Positions 21,110 through 31,661 of a stretch of 64,000 nucleotides of DNA are shown here, in pieces. Every line of letters begins with the position of its first letter. The stretch's first letter is position 1. Made by a program: the position numbers and the translations under genes. The stretch comes from Zasmidium citrigriseum (lineage: Eukaryota > Ascomycota > Dothideomycetes > Mycosphaerellales > Mycosphaerellaceae). The stretch covers positions 62,001-126,000 of the forward strand of contig NHNW01000021.1 of NCBI GenBank assembly GCA_002786025.1. The letters run 5' to 3'. Under the pieces are notes generated by a model. That model saw nothing but the letters and a program-made list of their open reading frames with translations, searched no databases and was not told the origin of the DNA.

Positions 21110-23681
21110 TCAGAGCTTCGACTCGCTCGCAATCTCCTTCTGCACCCACTTCTCCAGACCGCCTCGGGCGATGATGTCCTGGACGTTCGGTGGGAGCTCG
21201 CCGACTTTTTGCGTCCAGCTTTCGCCTCCTTCGCCTTCTTGAATGATGACTTGACTTCTTCGCACGTCCCAGGTGAATGTCCAGCCTGTTCGGACAGTGA
21301 GCGGCTTCTCTGCTGGCTTGCTCTCGGGAGCAGGTGGCGGTGAGTCTAAGCTCTCGCTGTTCTTTGATGGTTCCGTGATGGGTTTCTTGCCAGCCTGGCC
21401 AGTGGCTGCTGATGCACTGTCGTTGAATGCAGCTCGTAATCTCTCAATCAGCTTTGGTACTTCAACGCCCATCAGGGCATTGTTGATGGAGTTTCTGCTG
21501 AAGATGTTGCCGAAGCTGCCTGATACAACCAGTGGCAGCCCCTTCGCGAGGATGGCGGTAGCTGCTTGTTCTCTTGACGAGCCACAGCCAAAGTTGAAGC
21601 CAGAGACCAGGATGTCACCCTGTTTGGCGATCTTTGCAAACTGAGGATCGTAGTTCTCCATCACGACCGTAGCCATCTTGGCTGGGTCGGAGCTGAAGGC
21701 ATCGTCGTATGTGTACTTTCCAGGGTAGATGGCATCAGTATTGACGTTGTCCGCATTGCACCAGACGATCTCGCCAGACACCTTCTCCGGGAAGCCAGGG
21801 AGAATCTCAGTCAGGCCACCTGAGCTCTCCTCTGGTTGCTCAGTCGCCGCTGTCGTAGAGCTTGCGCTTGACAATTTCTGCTCTCCCTGTTCGATCATGT
21901 CTTCTGCCTGCTTGATCATCTTCTCCAGTGCATCCTCAATGCTGATCATGCGGTCTTCTTCGCGCACACCATCACCAAGACCACGGTTCACACCTGACCA
22001 GTTGGCTGGCTTCTCGTACCAGCCCGGCCCAGAAATCTTGCCCGACAAAGCGCTGGCAGCGACGACCTCAGGGCTAGCAAGATACGCCTTGGCATCAGTG
22101 CTTCCCATGCGACCCTTGAAGTTGCGGTTGCTTGCTGAGATACCGACCTCGCCAGGTTCGAGGAGACCAGTTCCGAGACCTATACAAGGGCCACAGCCAG
22201 ATGGCAGAGGCTCCGCACCAGCATCAAGAAGTGCCTGCCAGTCTCCTTGCTCCTCGGCAGCCTGCTGCTCCGGAAGAGAAGCCGCAGCAATGTAGAATTT
22301 GACACCATCGGCGATCTTTGGCACCTTGCCATTGACGTCTGCCTGTTGTTTGAACACTCGTGCGGCCGCCTCCAGATCTGAGCGTCGCGAGTTGGTACAT
22401 GAAACGAGGTATGCCTTGTTGACCTTGATATCTTGCGCTTCCAGTTCGTTCAGTGGAGTAGCCACCTTGACCGAGTTGGGCCCAGATACGTATGGCGAAA
22501 GAGTTGAAAGGTCCAGGAACAGCTCCTTCGCGTAGGCAGCGCCTTTGTCCGCAGTCAGTGGGTTCGCAAAAAGCTCGTCCAATCTCTCGTGGTTGAATCG
22601 CTCGGTGGTAAGGCTCGACGTCTCGGATGGTGACTTGTACATGCTCGCTTCGGTGGCCTTGTATCGTAGCCAGGCTTTGAGGACATCATCGATCGGGAAA
22701 AGACCAGACAATGCACCCCACTCGGTGGTCATATTCGCAATCGCAAGTCTGTCGTCCACCGGCAAACTCCTCATCGTGTTCGTCGATCCTGTGAATTCAA
22801 TGGCATGGTTCAGCACCTCGTCGTTGTTGAACAATCCGCACAGCGCAACAATAACGTCCTTTCCAGTCACACCTTCGGGAAGAATGCCAGTAAATGTGAC
22901 CTTGGCGATCGGTGGAATCTGCCACCACGTCCTGCCGGTTGCCCAAATACTCGCAGCATCGGTTCTCACCACAGGCGTACCAAGACATGCAACACCGCCG
23001 TACATATTCGAATGGCTGTCACTCGCAACAGCCATAGTCCCGGGCCAAGCATATCCCTCTTCAACCATGATCTGATGTCCAATACCGCGACCAGCCGGGT
23101 AGAAATCCACACCATTCTGCTTCGCAAACGATTCGATCTGCTGATACTTCTTCAAATTCTTCTCGCTCTTGTTCTGCACATCATGATCCAGGGTCATCAC
23201 AACTTGCTTATTGTCATGGATCTTCGTCGCGCCAATGCTCATGAACTTGGTGGCCACGGGCCAGGAGTTATCGTGGGTCATGCAGTGGTGTGGTGAAAGG
23301 GTGACATAGTCGCCGGATTTGACAAACTTGCCATCTGGGAGGCCTTGCGAGTACCGCTGGACGATCTTTTCCGTGAGGGTTTGTGGAGTGGTCGATGTCG
23401 ACGCGGGTTTGGAGAGGATTTCAGGAGCGGCGCTTTGGAGTTGGGACGAGAAGGCATCGGTCACTTCGGCGAGGCGAGCTGGACGGGAGGTCGAGATGTA
23501 TCGTGGGCGGTGGTGGAGATATGTCGCTGTCGGAAGGCATTGTCGCAGAACATTTGGTCTCGAGATCGCGAGGGTGTTCTACTTGTTCGTTAGCTGCGGT
23601 TCATTGCATGGATGGTTATTGACATACACCTCTCGCGACTCTCTGCAGACTCCTGGCAGCACTTGCCCTCAACGCAGCCAT
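21110..23681 (-). CDS. LYS4: Mitochondrial homoaconitase
   Basis: Two exons on the minus strand, 23681-23628 and 23578-21110 (49-nt intron, GTATGT donor), 840 aa. Exon 1 ([18 protein letters not shown]) plus the start of exon 2 form a presequence rich in Arg and Ser, ending [13 protein letters not shown], a plausible MPP/Icp55 cleavage region. The catalytic part has the three cluster cysteines ([12 protein letters not shown] and [10 protein letters not shown]) and the aconitase-C swivel domain ([20 protein letters not shown]). It hydrates homoaconitate in the alpha-aminoadipate lysine pathway of fungi. A low-complexity Ser/Pro/Lys insertion (about 720-770) interrupts the swivel domain. Divergent from SER1 with a Gcn4/CPC1-type site between them. 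Leu1-type isopropylmalate dehydratase is excluded by the long N-terminal layout and motif context. Confidence 0.9.
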
Positions 23682-23945
23682 GTTGGGCACGAATAGACAA
23701 GCAATTGCCAGACAGTCATTCAATATCGATGTCACAAAGCAGCAGAGCCAATGGGGAGTGAGGTAATTGGAGGTGAAACAAATTTGAGCTCTGGGGCGAT
23801 GTCGGCGTCGGTCATCGAGCACCAAACACGCCAGAGCTGCCACCGCGATGGTGTCGTGACTCAAATGATGTCAAGACGACATTAACACCTCCAACTCTGC
23901 CAACTCTTCATTTCCAACACTCTTTATTACCAATATACCGCGACA
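23682..23945. promoter_or_regulatory. Divergent promoter LYS4/SER1
   Basis: 264 bp shared by two amino-acid biosynthesis genes. Contains TGACTCA (23857-23863) and, nearer LYS4, an AGTCAT half-like element within CAGTCATTCAAT. Confidence 0.7.
23857..23863. promoter_or_regulatory. Gcn4/CPC1 site TGACTCA
   Basis: Perfect palindromic-core bZIP site, 83 bp upstream of the SER1 ATG and 176 bp from the LYS4 ATG. General amino-acid control by CPC1/CpcA is well established for lysine and serine pathway genes in fungi; action on both genes here is inferred. Confidence 0.65.
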
Positions 23946-25202
23946 ATGCCGTCCCGCGATTCAGTCCACTACTTCGGTGCAGGCCCCGCGCCTCTCCCAA
24001 CGCCCGTTCTGGAGGAAGCTTCGAAAGTCCTCCTCAACTACAACGACTCCGGAGTTGGCATCACAGAAATCTCCCACAGAAGCGCAGACGCCAATGCCAT
24101 TCTCGCAGCTACTAAGAAGGCTCTCCGTGATTTGCTAGACATTCCAGAATCCGACGGGCCAGATGGCTACCAGATCCTCTTCCTTCAGGGTGGTGGCAGC
24201 GGAGAGTTCAGTGCCGTTGTTCTGAACATGGTCGCTGCTTGGGTTGGTGGAAAATTGAAGGAAGTCGGTGGCGATGAGGCCAAGTTGGCGGAGATTGTCA
24301 AGAATCAGTTGAAGCTGGATTACTTGGTCACTGGATCTTGGTCCCTCAAGGCTTCCCAGGAGGCTGCTCGACTTGTTGGAGGCGAGCATGTCAACGTTGT
24401 CACCGATGCCAGGAAGCACCGTGATGGCAAGTTCGGTGTCATCCCAGAGCAGTCGACATGGGCTTCTACCAAGGACGAGAGCTCGTGTGCCTTGACGTAC
24501 TACTGCGACAACGAGACTGTCGATGGCGTTGAATTCCAGGCTACCCCTACCGGCCACAACCTGGTCGCAGACATGAGCAGTAACTTCCTCTCCCGCGCCG
24601 TTGATGTCAAGAAGCACGCTGCCATCTTCGGTGGTGCGCAGAAGAACGTCGGCACCACAGGGATCACCATCGCCATCATCTCCAACCGCATCCTACCACC
24701 CCACGCCGAGTTGGCCAAGCCAGAACTCCTGCGCAAACTCGGCCTTTCAGTTGGACCTGTTGTTTTTGACTGGCCTACCGTCGCCAAGAACAACAGCTTA
24801 TACAACACGCTCCCCATCTTCGACGTCTGGATTGCCGGCAGAGTGATGCAGCGACTCTTGGAAATCCACCCAACCTCCAGTGGACCCAAGATTGCCGGAC
24901 AACAAGCTGAGAGCGATAAAAAAGCACAGCTTCTCTACTCCACTCTCGACAGCAACAGTAATGTCTACCACGTCGTCCCAGATAAGAGCGTCCGCAGCAG
25001 AATGAATATCTGCTTCCGCGTCAAGGGTGGTGACGATGCCGCTGAGAAGGCTTTCCTCAAAGGTGCTGAGGAGAAGGGTCTCCTTGGTCTAAAGGGCCAC
25101 CGCAGCGTTGGCGGTATCCGTATCAGCAACTACAACGCCGTGCCCGTGGCCGCGGCTGAGAAGCTGGCAGCGTACCTGCAGGACTATGCCAAGCAGGCAT
25201 AA
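23946..25202 (+). CDS. SER1: Phosphoserine aminotransferase
   Basis: Single exon, 418 aa. VHYFGAGPAPLPTPVLEEA is the conserved SerC N terminus (substrate phosphate and cofactor region), GVGITEISHRS the dimer-contact loop, FLQGGGSGEFSAV the PLP-binding stretch, ADMSSNFLSRAVDV the aspartate/serine strand, and AIFGGAQKNVG holds the Schiff-base lysine. The end GHRSVGGIRISNYNA carries the carboxylate-binding arginine. The enzyme converts 3-phosphohydroxypyruvate to phosphoserine using glutamate. Slightly longer than bacterial SerC owing to an insertion around residue 100 (WVGGKLKEVGGDE). Shares its promoter with LYS4. Confidence 0.95.
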   Translation: MPSRDSVHYFGAGPAPLPTPVLEEASKVLLNYNDSGVGITEISHRSADANAILAATKKALRDLLDIPESDGPDGYQILFLQGGGSGEFSAVVLNMVAAWVGGKLKEVGGDEAKLAEIVKNQLKLDYLVTGSWSLKASQEAARLVGGEHVNVVTDARKHRDGKFGVIPEQSTWASTKDESSCALTYYCDNETVDGVEFQATPTGHNLVADMSSNFLSRAVDVKKHAAIFGGAQKNVGTTGITIAIISNRILPPHAELAKPELLRKLGLSVGPVVFDWPTVAKNNSLYNTLPIFDVWIAGRVMQRLLEIHPTSSGPKIAGQQAESDKKAQLLYSTLDSNSNVYHVVPDKSVRSRMNICFRVKGGDDAAEKAFLKGAEEKGLLGLKGHRSVGGIRISNYNAVPVAAAEKLAAYLQDYAKQA

Positions 25203-25417
25203 GGTATCAATACTAAAAAGTGCTGATTTAGCGTGGAGTTTGCGGGACTAAAAGTGGAATGATTCAACTCATGGATTGGGCGGACGGTAAAAACGAAGGG
25301 CGAAAAAGGTGGTCAACCACTACAGCAGAACGAACAAAACCATAGAGTCGAGACTCGTTAGACGAGGCATCTTTTCCGAACCAGGACTTGGATCAGTTCA
25401 TTGATATCATCATTCTC

Positions 25418-26358
25418 CTACAACTTATGCCTCTTCTCCCCACTCGCGATCCGCCGAAACTCCTCCTGCGGAATCCCCTTCATAAACACCTCCAACCCGC
25501 CAAAAATCTCCTTTACGCCCTGTGCATCATACAAATCCCTCTCAGGCGCCTTAATCATCCCCTTAATCTTAATCAAAGAATCCGGAACCAAATGCTCGCC
25601 CAACCGCTCCTCAACCTCCCTCAACACCAGATCCAAAAACTTCCCACTCTCCTCCGGCTTCGTCTCAAAGACTTTATTCACAAACCCACAGTGTACGAGC
25701 TCTTCGCAGGAAATCTTTTTGCTCATGAGCAGGGCTTCGTGGCCCCGGGCGGGGCCTAGGCGGGTGAGCATTGCGCGGCTGGAGAGGCCTTCGGCGACGA
25801 GGCCGAGGGAGGTGAAGGGGCAGAGGAGGTAGGTGTGGGGCGCGGCGTAGACGAAGTCGGACATTCCGACGAGGGCGGCGGCTATGCCTACGACGGGGCC
25901 GTTGAGGGCTGTGACGAGGATTTTGCGGTGGGAGTAGAAGGCTTGGGTTATGTTCATGTCTGGAGGGGATTAGCTGTCACGTCCTACGAGGGCTAATGTC
26001 CTGGAGACTTACTATACGCTGCGAAGGATTGGAGCCATTGCTTGTATTGGTCTTCTTTTGGGCCCTTGTTTTGGCCGGCGGCGGAGACGTCGGCGCCTCT
26101 ATTGTATCATGGTCAGAGAGTAGGTTACCCACTAAGGATTGTTGTCTATGCTCACGCGCTGAAGAAGCGTCCAGTTCCCGTGAGGACTGTTATGAAGACA
26201 TCGTCGCGGCCATCGACATGTCTCATAAGCTGAGACAGGTGGAAGAACAAGTCCTGGCTAAGGGCACCGAGTTTCTTGGGCTGGTTGATGGTGATAATGG
26301 CGACCCGGCCACGTACTTCCAGCTTGACCTGGTCTATGGGCTTCGGCATTGCGTCCAT
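25418..26358 (-). CDS. ECI1: Peroxisomal delta3,delta2-enoyl-CoA isomerase (crotonase family)
   Basis: Three exons on the minus strand: 26358-26156, 26098-26013, 25959-25418 (introns 57 and 53 nt), 276 aa. Crotonase landmarks: VAIITINQPKKLGALS near the N terminus, FFSAGADVSAAGQ (first oxyanion-hole strand, assembled across the first splice), ALNGPVVGIAAALVGMSD (second oxyanion strand) and SLGLVAEGLSS, whose Glu corresponds to the catalytic acid of Eci1. The protein ends in HKL, a PTS1-type signal comparable with the HRL of yeast Eci1. It would shift 3-enoyl-CoAs to 2-trans during beta-oxidation of unsaturated fatty acids. A plain hydratase is less likely since only one catalytic Glu is visible. 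Confidence 0.86.
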
Positions 26359-26720
26359 GTTGGCGAGCTGTTCTTGCGGACGATGGTCAGTGTAGAGGTA
26401 GGTATGTGTGTGTTGAAAGAAAAAAGATATGGAATCGCAAGATTGTGCCCCTACGCAGTATGGAAGAAAGACTATATGTCTCGAGTCGAAGCAGCTGACA
26501 TTGGAGGCAAGCTCCATGTGCAAGCCGACGATGAGGTGAACTCCAACTCCGGCCGAGGTGTAGACGTGAAAGGAACACGGGCCCCCTCGTATATCGTACA
26601 GCTTCCGCGAGTCATGCAGCACGTCGGTGATGTCTCTCACTCGGCCGATGGGCACATGTCCGACATCAAATAAATGAAGAGCTTCCCGTTCTTGCTGACC
26701 ACCTCTTCTCCCACGCCAAC

Positions 26721-27834
26721 ATGTTCATCTTCAAACACGGCAGCCGGCGAGCTGTCCAGGCTATCCACCATCAAACCCGTGTCAACAAACGCTTCGCCTC
26801 CAAAATCGAGATTCCCTTCCAACCGCCTCCAGTCCCCATAGTCGAGAAATGCCCCGTTCCGACATGTCAATGTCGAGAGTCACCGCCTGGGCTAGACATT
26901 GAACGGGAGCAGAATATCAATGGATCGATGGCGGCGTACGCTGAGCAAATCTTGATCAGCACGGGCAAAGACGATTGGAAGAGCCGGATAGAAGACGAGG
27001 AGGACGCGTTGCTGGTCAATCAGCTGAAGAAACACCTCACAAGAGGCGGGAAATATGTTGATGTGCGTGGAGACCTGCCACCGAATGGGGCTCTATGTAT
27101 GCTAGAGACTGACGAGTATACTTTGATAGCCCTACCACAATGTCTTGATCACAAACTCCTCTTTCCCTTCCACACCCTCACCCTCAAAACCAGATCCATC
27201 ACAACAAGATGTCGGATCAGCATCTGCATTCCTCCTCCCCACCTTCGAATACATCCCCTCAATCCCCACCTCCCCCTCCGACGTGGAAACCTTCATCAAA
27301 GCCTTCATCCTCCCACACAAACTCCACAACGCCCACTCACGCCTCACCCGCGCTGAGCAAAACACCCTCCTCCGGGCCCCAGAACTCCAATCACAATTTC
27401 CCGGCGCCCGCAAGATCGACGAGATCCTCATCCTGATCTGCGGCCACGGAGGTCGAGACGAGAGGTGCGGGAAACTTGGTCCGGTCCTGAGGGATGAGTT
27501 TGAGGAGAAATTGCAACGGCAGAATGTTGCTGTGTTGCGAAAGGCACCTGCTGCGGAGGTAGAGGGAAGGGACGAGAGGACGGAGGGGTATGTGCCTACG
27601 GCGAGGGTGGGATTGATTTCACATATTGGTGGACATAAGTGGGCGGGGAATGTGATTGTATACATCCCACCGAGTTTCGAGGGGAATCCTCTTGCAGGGA
27701 AGGGGATCTGGTATGGCCGAGTAGGACCTGAGCATGTCGAGGGGATTGTGGCCAAGACGGTGTTGGATGGCAAAGTCATCAAAGAGCTCTTCAGAGGTGG
27801 GATTGACCAGAGAGGAGAGATCATACGGTTATGA
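26721..27834 (+). CDS. AIM32: Sucrase/ferredoxin-like mitochondrial protein (Aim32 family)
   Basis: Two exons, 26721-27062 and 27130-27834 (67-nt intron), 348 aa. The N terminus (FKHGSRRAVQAIHHQTRVNK) is Arg-rich and acid-poor like a mitochondrial presequence. CPVPTCQC opens the domain; across the splice the frame reads GKYVDPYHNVLITNSS, a conserved block of the Aim32/sucrase-ferredoxin-like family. ICGHGGRDERCGKLGP and HIGGHKWAGNVIVYIP supply Cys and His that in this thioredoxin-like ferredoxin family bind a 2Fe-2S cluster. Aim32 in yeast affects redox quality control of mitochondrial import. Starts 362 bp from the divergent ECI1-like gene. Confidence 0.85.
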
Positions 27835-27910
27835 GAATTACGTTCAAGGCTGCGGCGGGACTGTGTCGATACTTGTATTACTCTCTGTCGATAGATATTA
27901 GAAGCCTCCC

Positions 27911-29646
27911 TCATTCATACCTCCACCCCTCCACAAGCACCACAGGCCCCTTATACACCTTCCTCGCCCTCACAACCCAATCCACTGCCGCAACAAGCGC
28001 CACAACAACAAACATAAGCACACTCCAATTAAAATCCACCGCACTAGGCTGATAGACATTCGGCCAGAAACACCAGAAAAACGCAAACGTCGAGTACGCC
28101 AGTCCGCCCGTATTGATCGCCACGCCCCAGCGTCCCAGACTCCACCGCGCCTTGGGGAGGAGTTCGGGGTGGTAGATCCTTCGGTAGAGCACGCAGCCGA
28201 TGGAGACCATGTATGTGATCATGAGGGAGACGAGATTGAGGGATATGATGGCGTTGAAGGCGACGTCGGAGCCGAAGTTGATTAGGGAGAGGACAAAGGT
28301 GAAGAGACAGGTGACGATGACGGCGTTGGCGGGGACTTCGAGTTTCGGGTTGACGTGGGAGATCCATTTCGAAAACGGCAAACCCTCGTCGCGGGCGAAG
28401 GACCAGGTCTGGCGGCTGGTGGAGAGGTTGTAAGATAACGTTCCCGCGAAGATGAGGATTATGACGATGGAGGAGAGGGCGTTGACGGCGGGGAGCGAGA
28501 AGGCGTTGCGGAAAACGTAGAGGAAGGGGTAGCCTGTATCGTCGTTGAGGGCGCCTTCGAGGTCCACGATGCTGAAGAGGAAGGAGATTAGAAAGACGAC
28601 TCCGAGGCCGCCGTTCATTAGGTAGGAGCCCAGCATGGCTTTCGGGACTGTGACGCCGGCGTCTTTGATCTCTTCGGACATGTGTGCTGCGGCGTCGGAG
28701 CAGATGCAGGCGTAGACGGCGGAGATTTGGCCGACCATCAGGGAGAGGCCCATGGAGTTCCAACCGCCGCCGTTGTAGAAGTGGGTGAAGACGACTTCGG
28801 CGGAGTTGCGAGGGGCGAGGACCCAGAGGCAGACGATGATGGTTAAGAAGCCGAAGACGTGGAGGATGAGCATGCAGTTTTGGAAGACGGGCATTGCGTT
28901 GCCCATGTAGATGTTGGCGAAGAGGACGATCAAGGTGATGCCCCAGACGCAGAGAGTTCCTTGCCAGTTGGTTCCTGAGTAGCTCGGGTTGTTGACGTAC
29001 GCCATGGATTGGATCAACGTCCCGACCAGGAATGGACCGGAGGCGGTTCCTGCTTGCCAGCTCAAGGTACTCATCCAGCCCGTGAAGTATGAGAGCAGCT
29101 TTTGGTATTTCGGAGGCGAGAATTCGCTGACCCAGTGGTACTGGCCTGCTCAATATCAGTAACCTCCCAACTCTCCAGCCTGTTTTCTTTCATACCTCCA
29201 CTCGTCGGCGCCATGCTGGCCATCTCCGCCAGACTTATGACTACCAGCGAAAAGCCAGCAAAAGTCCAAACATAACTCCACAACAATCCCGCCAGCCCTC
29301 CATCAGTCAATCCTTGCGTCGAAGCAGCCAGTAAGACCTCCCAAGTGCCCTGCAAAATCACAGTGAATGCCAAAGTGGATAGCGGCCGGAAATTCCGTCT
29401 CAGTTCCTGCGTCTTTCCCATTCGCTTCATGTCCTTCTTATCGTGCCTCGTGAAACCCCGATCTTCTTGCCGCGAGGATCGGAGGTGGCCATGATAATCG
29501 TCGTCATCTTGATCTCCATCACCGAGCATGCGCTCGAATTTCCCGAACTCATGAGAGGTGGCCGAAGTCTGAGTCTTGTTGTTCCGGATGATGTCGTCCT
29601 GTACGACCGCAGGTTGCGCCGATGACGAGGATGAAGAAGACGCCAT
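27911..29646 (-). CDS. APC-family amino acid/choline permease
   Basis: Two exons on the minus strand, 29646-29196 and 29145-27911 (50-nt intron), 561 aa. A hydrophilic N-terminal region of about 85 residues (poly-Ser, DQDDDD) precedes about 12 hydrophobic segments. FTVILQGTWEVLLAAS and GFSLVVISLAEMASMAPTSG are the first two helices with the family consensus SLAEMASMxPTSGGQYHW; the motif is completed only after splicing (TSGGQYHWVSEFSP). HMSEEIKDAGVTVPKAM is the conserved cytoplasmic loop. This is the fungal amino acid/choline transporter branch (relatives of Uga4, Hnm1, Bio5). Substrate (GABA, choline, polyamine, biotin precursor) cannot be decided. Located in plasma membrane or vacuole. Confidence 0.88.
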
Positions 29647-30305
29647 GTTCTCTCACCGCATGGCTCGAAACTACAAGAAGAAGGGAAAGAAGAAACAGGA
29701 ACGACGCGCAAAGAAAGTGAAAAAAGACGTTGTGCTACCTCTCGTCACTTGGCCTCACCTGCGCGCCCCTCTCGGCAACGAAGTGCCCATGGTGGAATAC
29801 CAAGCTCCGACGCACAGCATGCGCATGCGCACGCAGCCGGCAGGATTACTGGAGTCAGCATGGTACGGCACGGCATGCGCTCTCAAAAGACGGTCAGCCA
29901 AGCAAAGACTCGGCGTCGCCATTGGGCAGAGCGTCTGCAGTCGAGATGCACGACGCCACCAGATTGAGAGGGCGAGCTGATGGAGTGAGGTGGCAGCATC
30001 CATGTCCGCTGGGAGGGAGGGAAGGAGCCAATCGCGGGGGACGAGCCCACTTTCACCCGCAAAGTCTGTGCGTTGGCCTGTGCGAGCGAGGAAGGAGGCT
30101 AGAATCTTTTCAGAAGGCGACGACATTCTATCATTGCACCAGGACGCCTTGTATCATCTCGGGTGTTACAGAACACACGCAGCAAACGGCTCGCTTACTT
30201 GCCGACATCGACCCTTCTAACCGAGACATGTCGCCATAAGGACCGAACTCCTGAGAGACACAGAAACCCGGTTCTTACTTGTCCCAAGTAGGAAGTCACA
30301 GCAAT
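29647..30305. other. Divergent intergenic, permease / WD40 gene
   Basis: 659 bp of promoters and leaders. Overlapping frames on both strands here are GC-rich but show no domain or splice logic. No gene called. Confidence 0.5.
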
Positions 30306-31499
30306 ATGTCTCGATCAAACGACGCCGGCCACTTCTTCCAGACGACAGAAGCCCTCGCTTCGACGGAGCGGAAAGCGGCCAAGTCGAAGAACAAGCATGG
30401 CCAGCCCATCAAGCTTCCCTCGAAAATTCTCGCGGTGTGCGATGATCGATCAGGGGGTGTGTGTGCCGCAGAAGCAGCCGGCGAGGTGAAGCGCGTCGCG
30501 TTGGATGTAGGTGAGAGCCGCCATTCCACAATACACATCGGACAAGATACTAATGCTTTGCAGTCGGGCAAGATTGATCGCCTGTTCTCCCAATCCACAG
30601 CACCCCTAACCTGCGTCGCCATCGGCCCAAACTCAACAATCTACACCGGCTCCTGGGACAAGACCATCTACGCCATCGCCCAAGATGGCACCGTGCAAAA
30701 GCTCCAAGGCCACACCGACTTCGTGAAATGCCTCCTCCCAGCAACCCTCTCCAACCAGCCAGTGCTCCTCTCAGGCGGCGCCGACGCCGCCATCATAGTC
30801 TGGGACCTCTCGCCCTCGAACTTCGGGAGGCAAATCCACAAACTCAAAGGCCATACGAAAGCACTTCAAGATCTCGTCATCGATCCACTGAGTCTCCCCT
30901 CTGAGCCCGGCTCATCGATCGACTCCTTCACGCTCTTCAGCGCCTCCAGCGACCGTGAAATCCGCCGCTGGCACATTTCCCTCTCCTCAGCCCATGAACT
31001 CGAGAACCCCATCCTGGCACACGAAACGAGCATCTACAAAATCCACTTCGACTCCGACGGCGACCTCTGGACAGCCTCAGCCGACAAGACAGCCAAGCAC
31101 TTCATCCGAGACCGGAACTGGGAAAGCGACACCACGCTCCAACATCCCGACTTCGTGCGTGACGTCCTGCCATTCGAGGAAATCGGATTAGTCGTTACGG
31201 CGTGTCGAGACGAAGAGGTCCGCGTGTGGGAGATAAGTAGTGGGAAGTTGTTCTGCACGTATAGTGGGCATTTCGAGGAGATTACGGGGTTGGCCAAGGT
31301 GGGAGACAGGAAAGTCGTGAGTGTGAGTATTGATGGTACGGTGAGGCAGTGGAGTCTGGAGCGGCAGGATATGATTAAATATCAGGAAGACTTGGCTAAG
31401 GAAGCCAATGGTGAGACGAAAGAGGAAGAGCAGAAGGGAAGTATGCTCACAGCGGAGGAGGAAGCTGAACTTGCTGAGCTGATGGAAGACGATGATTGA
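30306..31499 (+). CDS. WD40-repeat protein, probable in-frame intron
   Basis: Starts at the ATG at 30306. The frame is open throughout (398 codons with stop), but 30507-30563 looks like a 57-nt in-frame intron: GTAGGT donor, ACTAAT branch, TTTGCAG acceptor. Removal gives 378 aa and joins VKRVALD to SGKIDRLFSQ as expected between a beta-strand and a turn. About seven WD repeats follow, for example YTGSWDKTIYAI, LLSGGADAAIIVWDLS, FSASSDREIRRWHI, DLWTASADKTAKHF, VTACRDEEVRVWEI, VVSVSIDGTVRQWSL. The C terminus is acidic (EEEAELAELMEDDD). The N terminus begins with a short basic segment. No precise orthologue recognised; a scaffold in a nuclear or cytosolic complex is likely. Confidence 0.82.
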   Translation: MSRSNDAGHFFQTTEALASTERKAAKSKNKHGQPIKLPSKILAVCDDRSGGVCAAEAAGEVKRVALDVGESRHSTIHIGQDTNALQSGKIDRLFSQSTAPLTCVAIGPNSTIYTGSWDKTIYAIAQDGTVQKLQGHTDFVKCLLPATLSNQPVLLSGGADAAIIVWDLSPSNFGRQIHKLKGHTKALQDLVIDPLSLPSEPGSSIDSFTLFSASSDREIRRWHISLSSAHELENPILAHETSIYKIHFDSDGDLWTASADKTAKHFIRDRNWESDTTLQHPDFVRDVLPFEEIGLVVTACRDEEVRVWEISSGKLFCTYSGHFEEITGLAKVGDRKVVSVSIDGTVRQWSLERQDMIKYQEDLAKEANGETKEEEQKGSMLTAEEEAELAELMEDDD

Positions 31500-31661
31500 G
31501 CTTCATCATACAGTGGCAAGCCTAGCTAAGACGCGAAAGCCGAGTTCAAACATCCATCCCAAGCCACGGACTCCCCAAAGCCACCCATTAACGCCTCGCT
31601 TATAGTAAAACTAAGTCATGCTCGAGGCCTTCCCAAACCCTCAAACGCCCTCATAATCTTC

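Noticed and set aside
28044..29153. 369-codon Arg/His-rich frame on the minus strand
   Set aside because: Shifted frame of the permease; no hydrophobic segments, typical of a GC-rich shadow.
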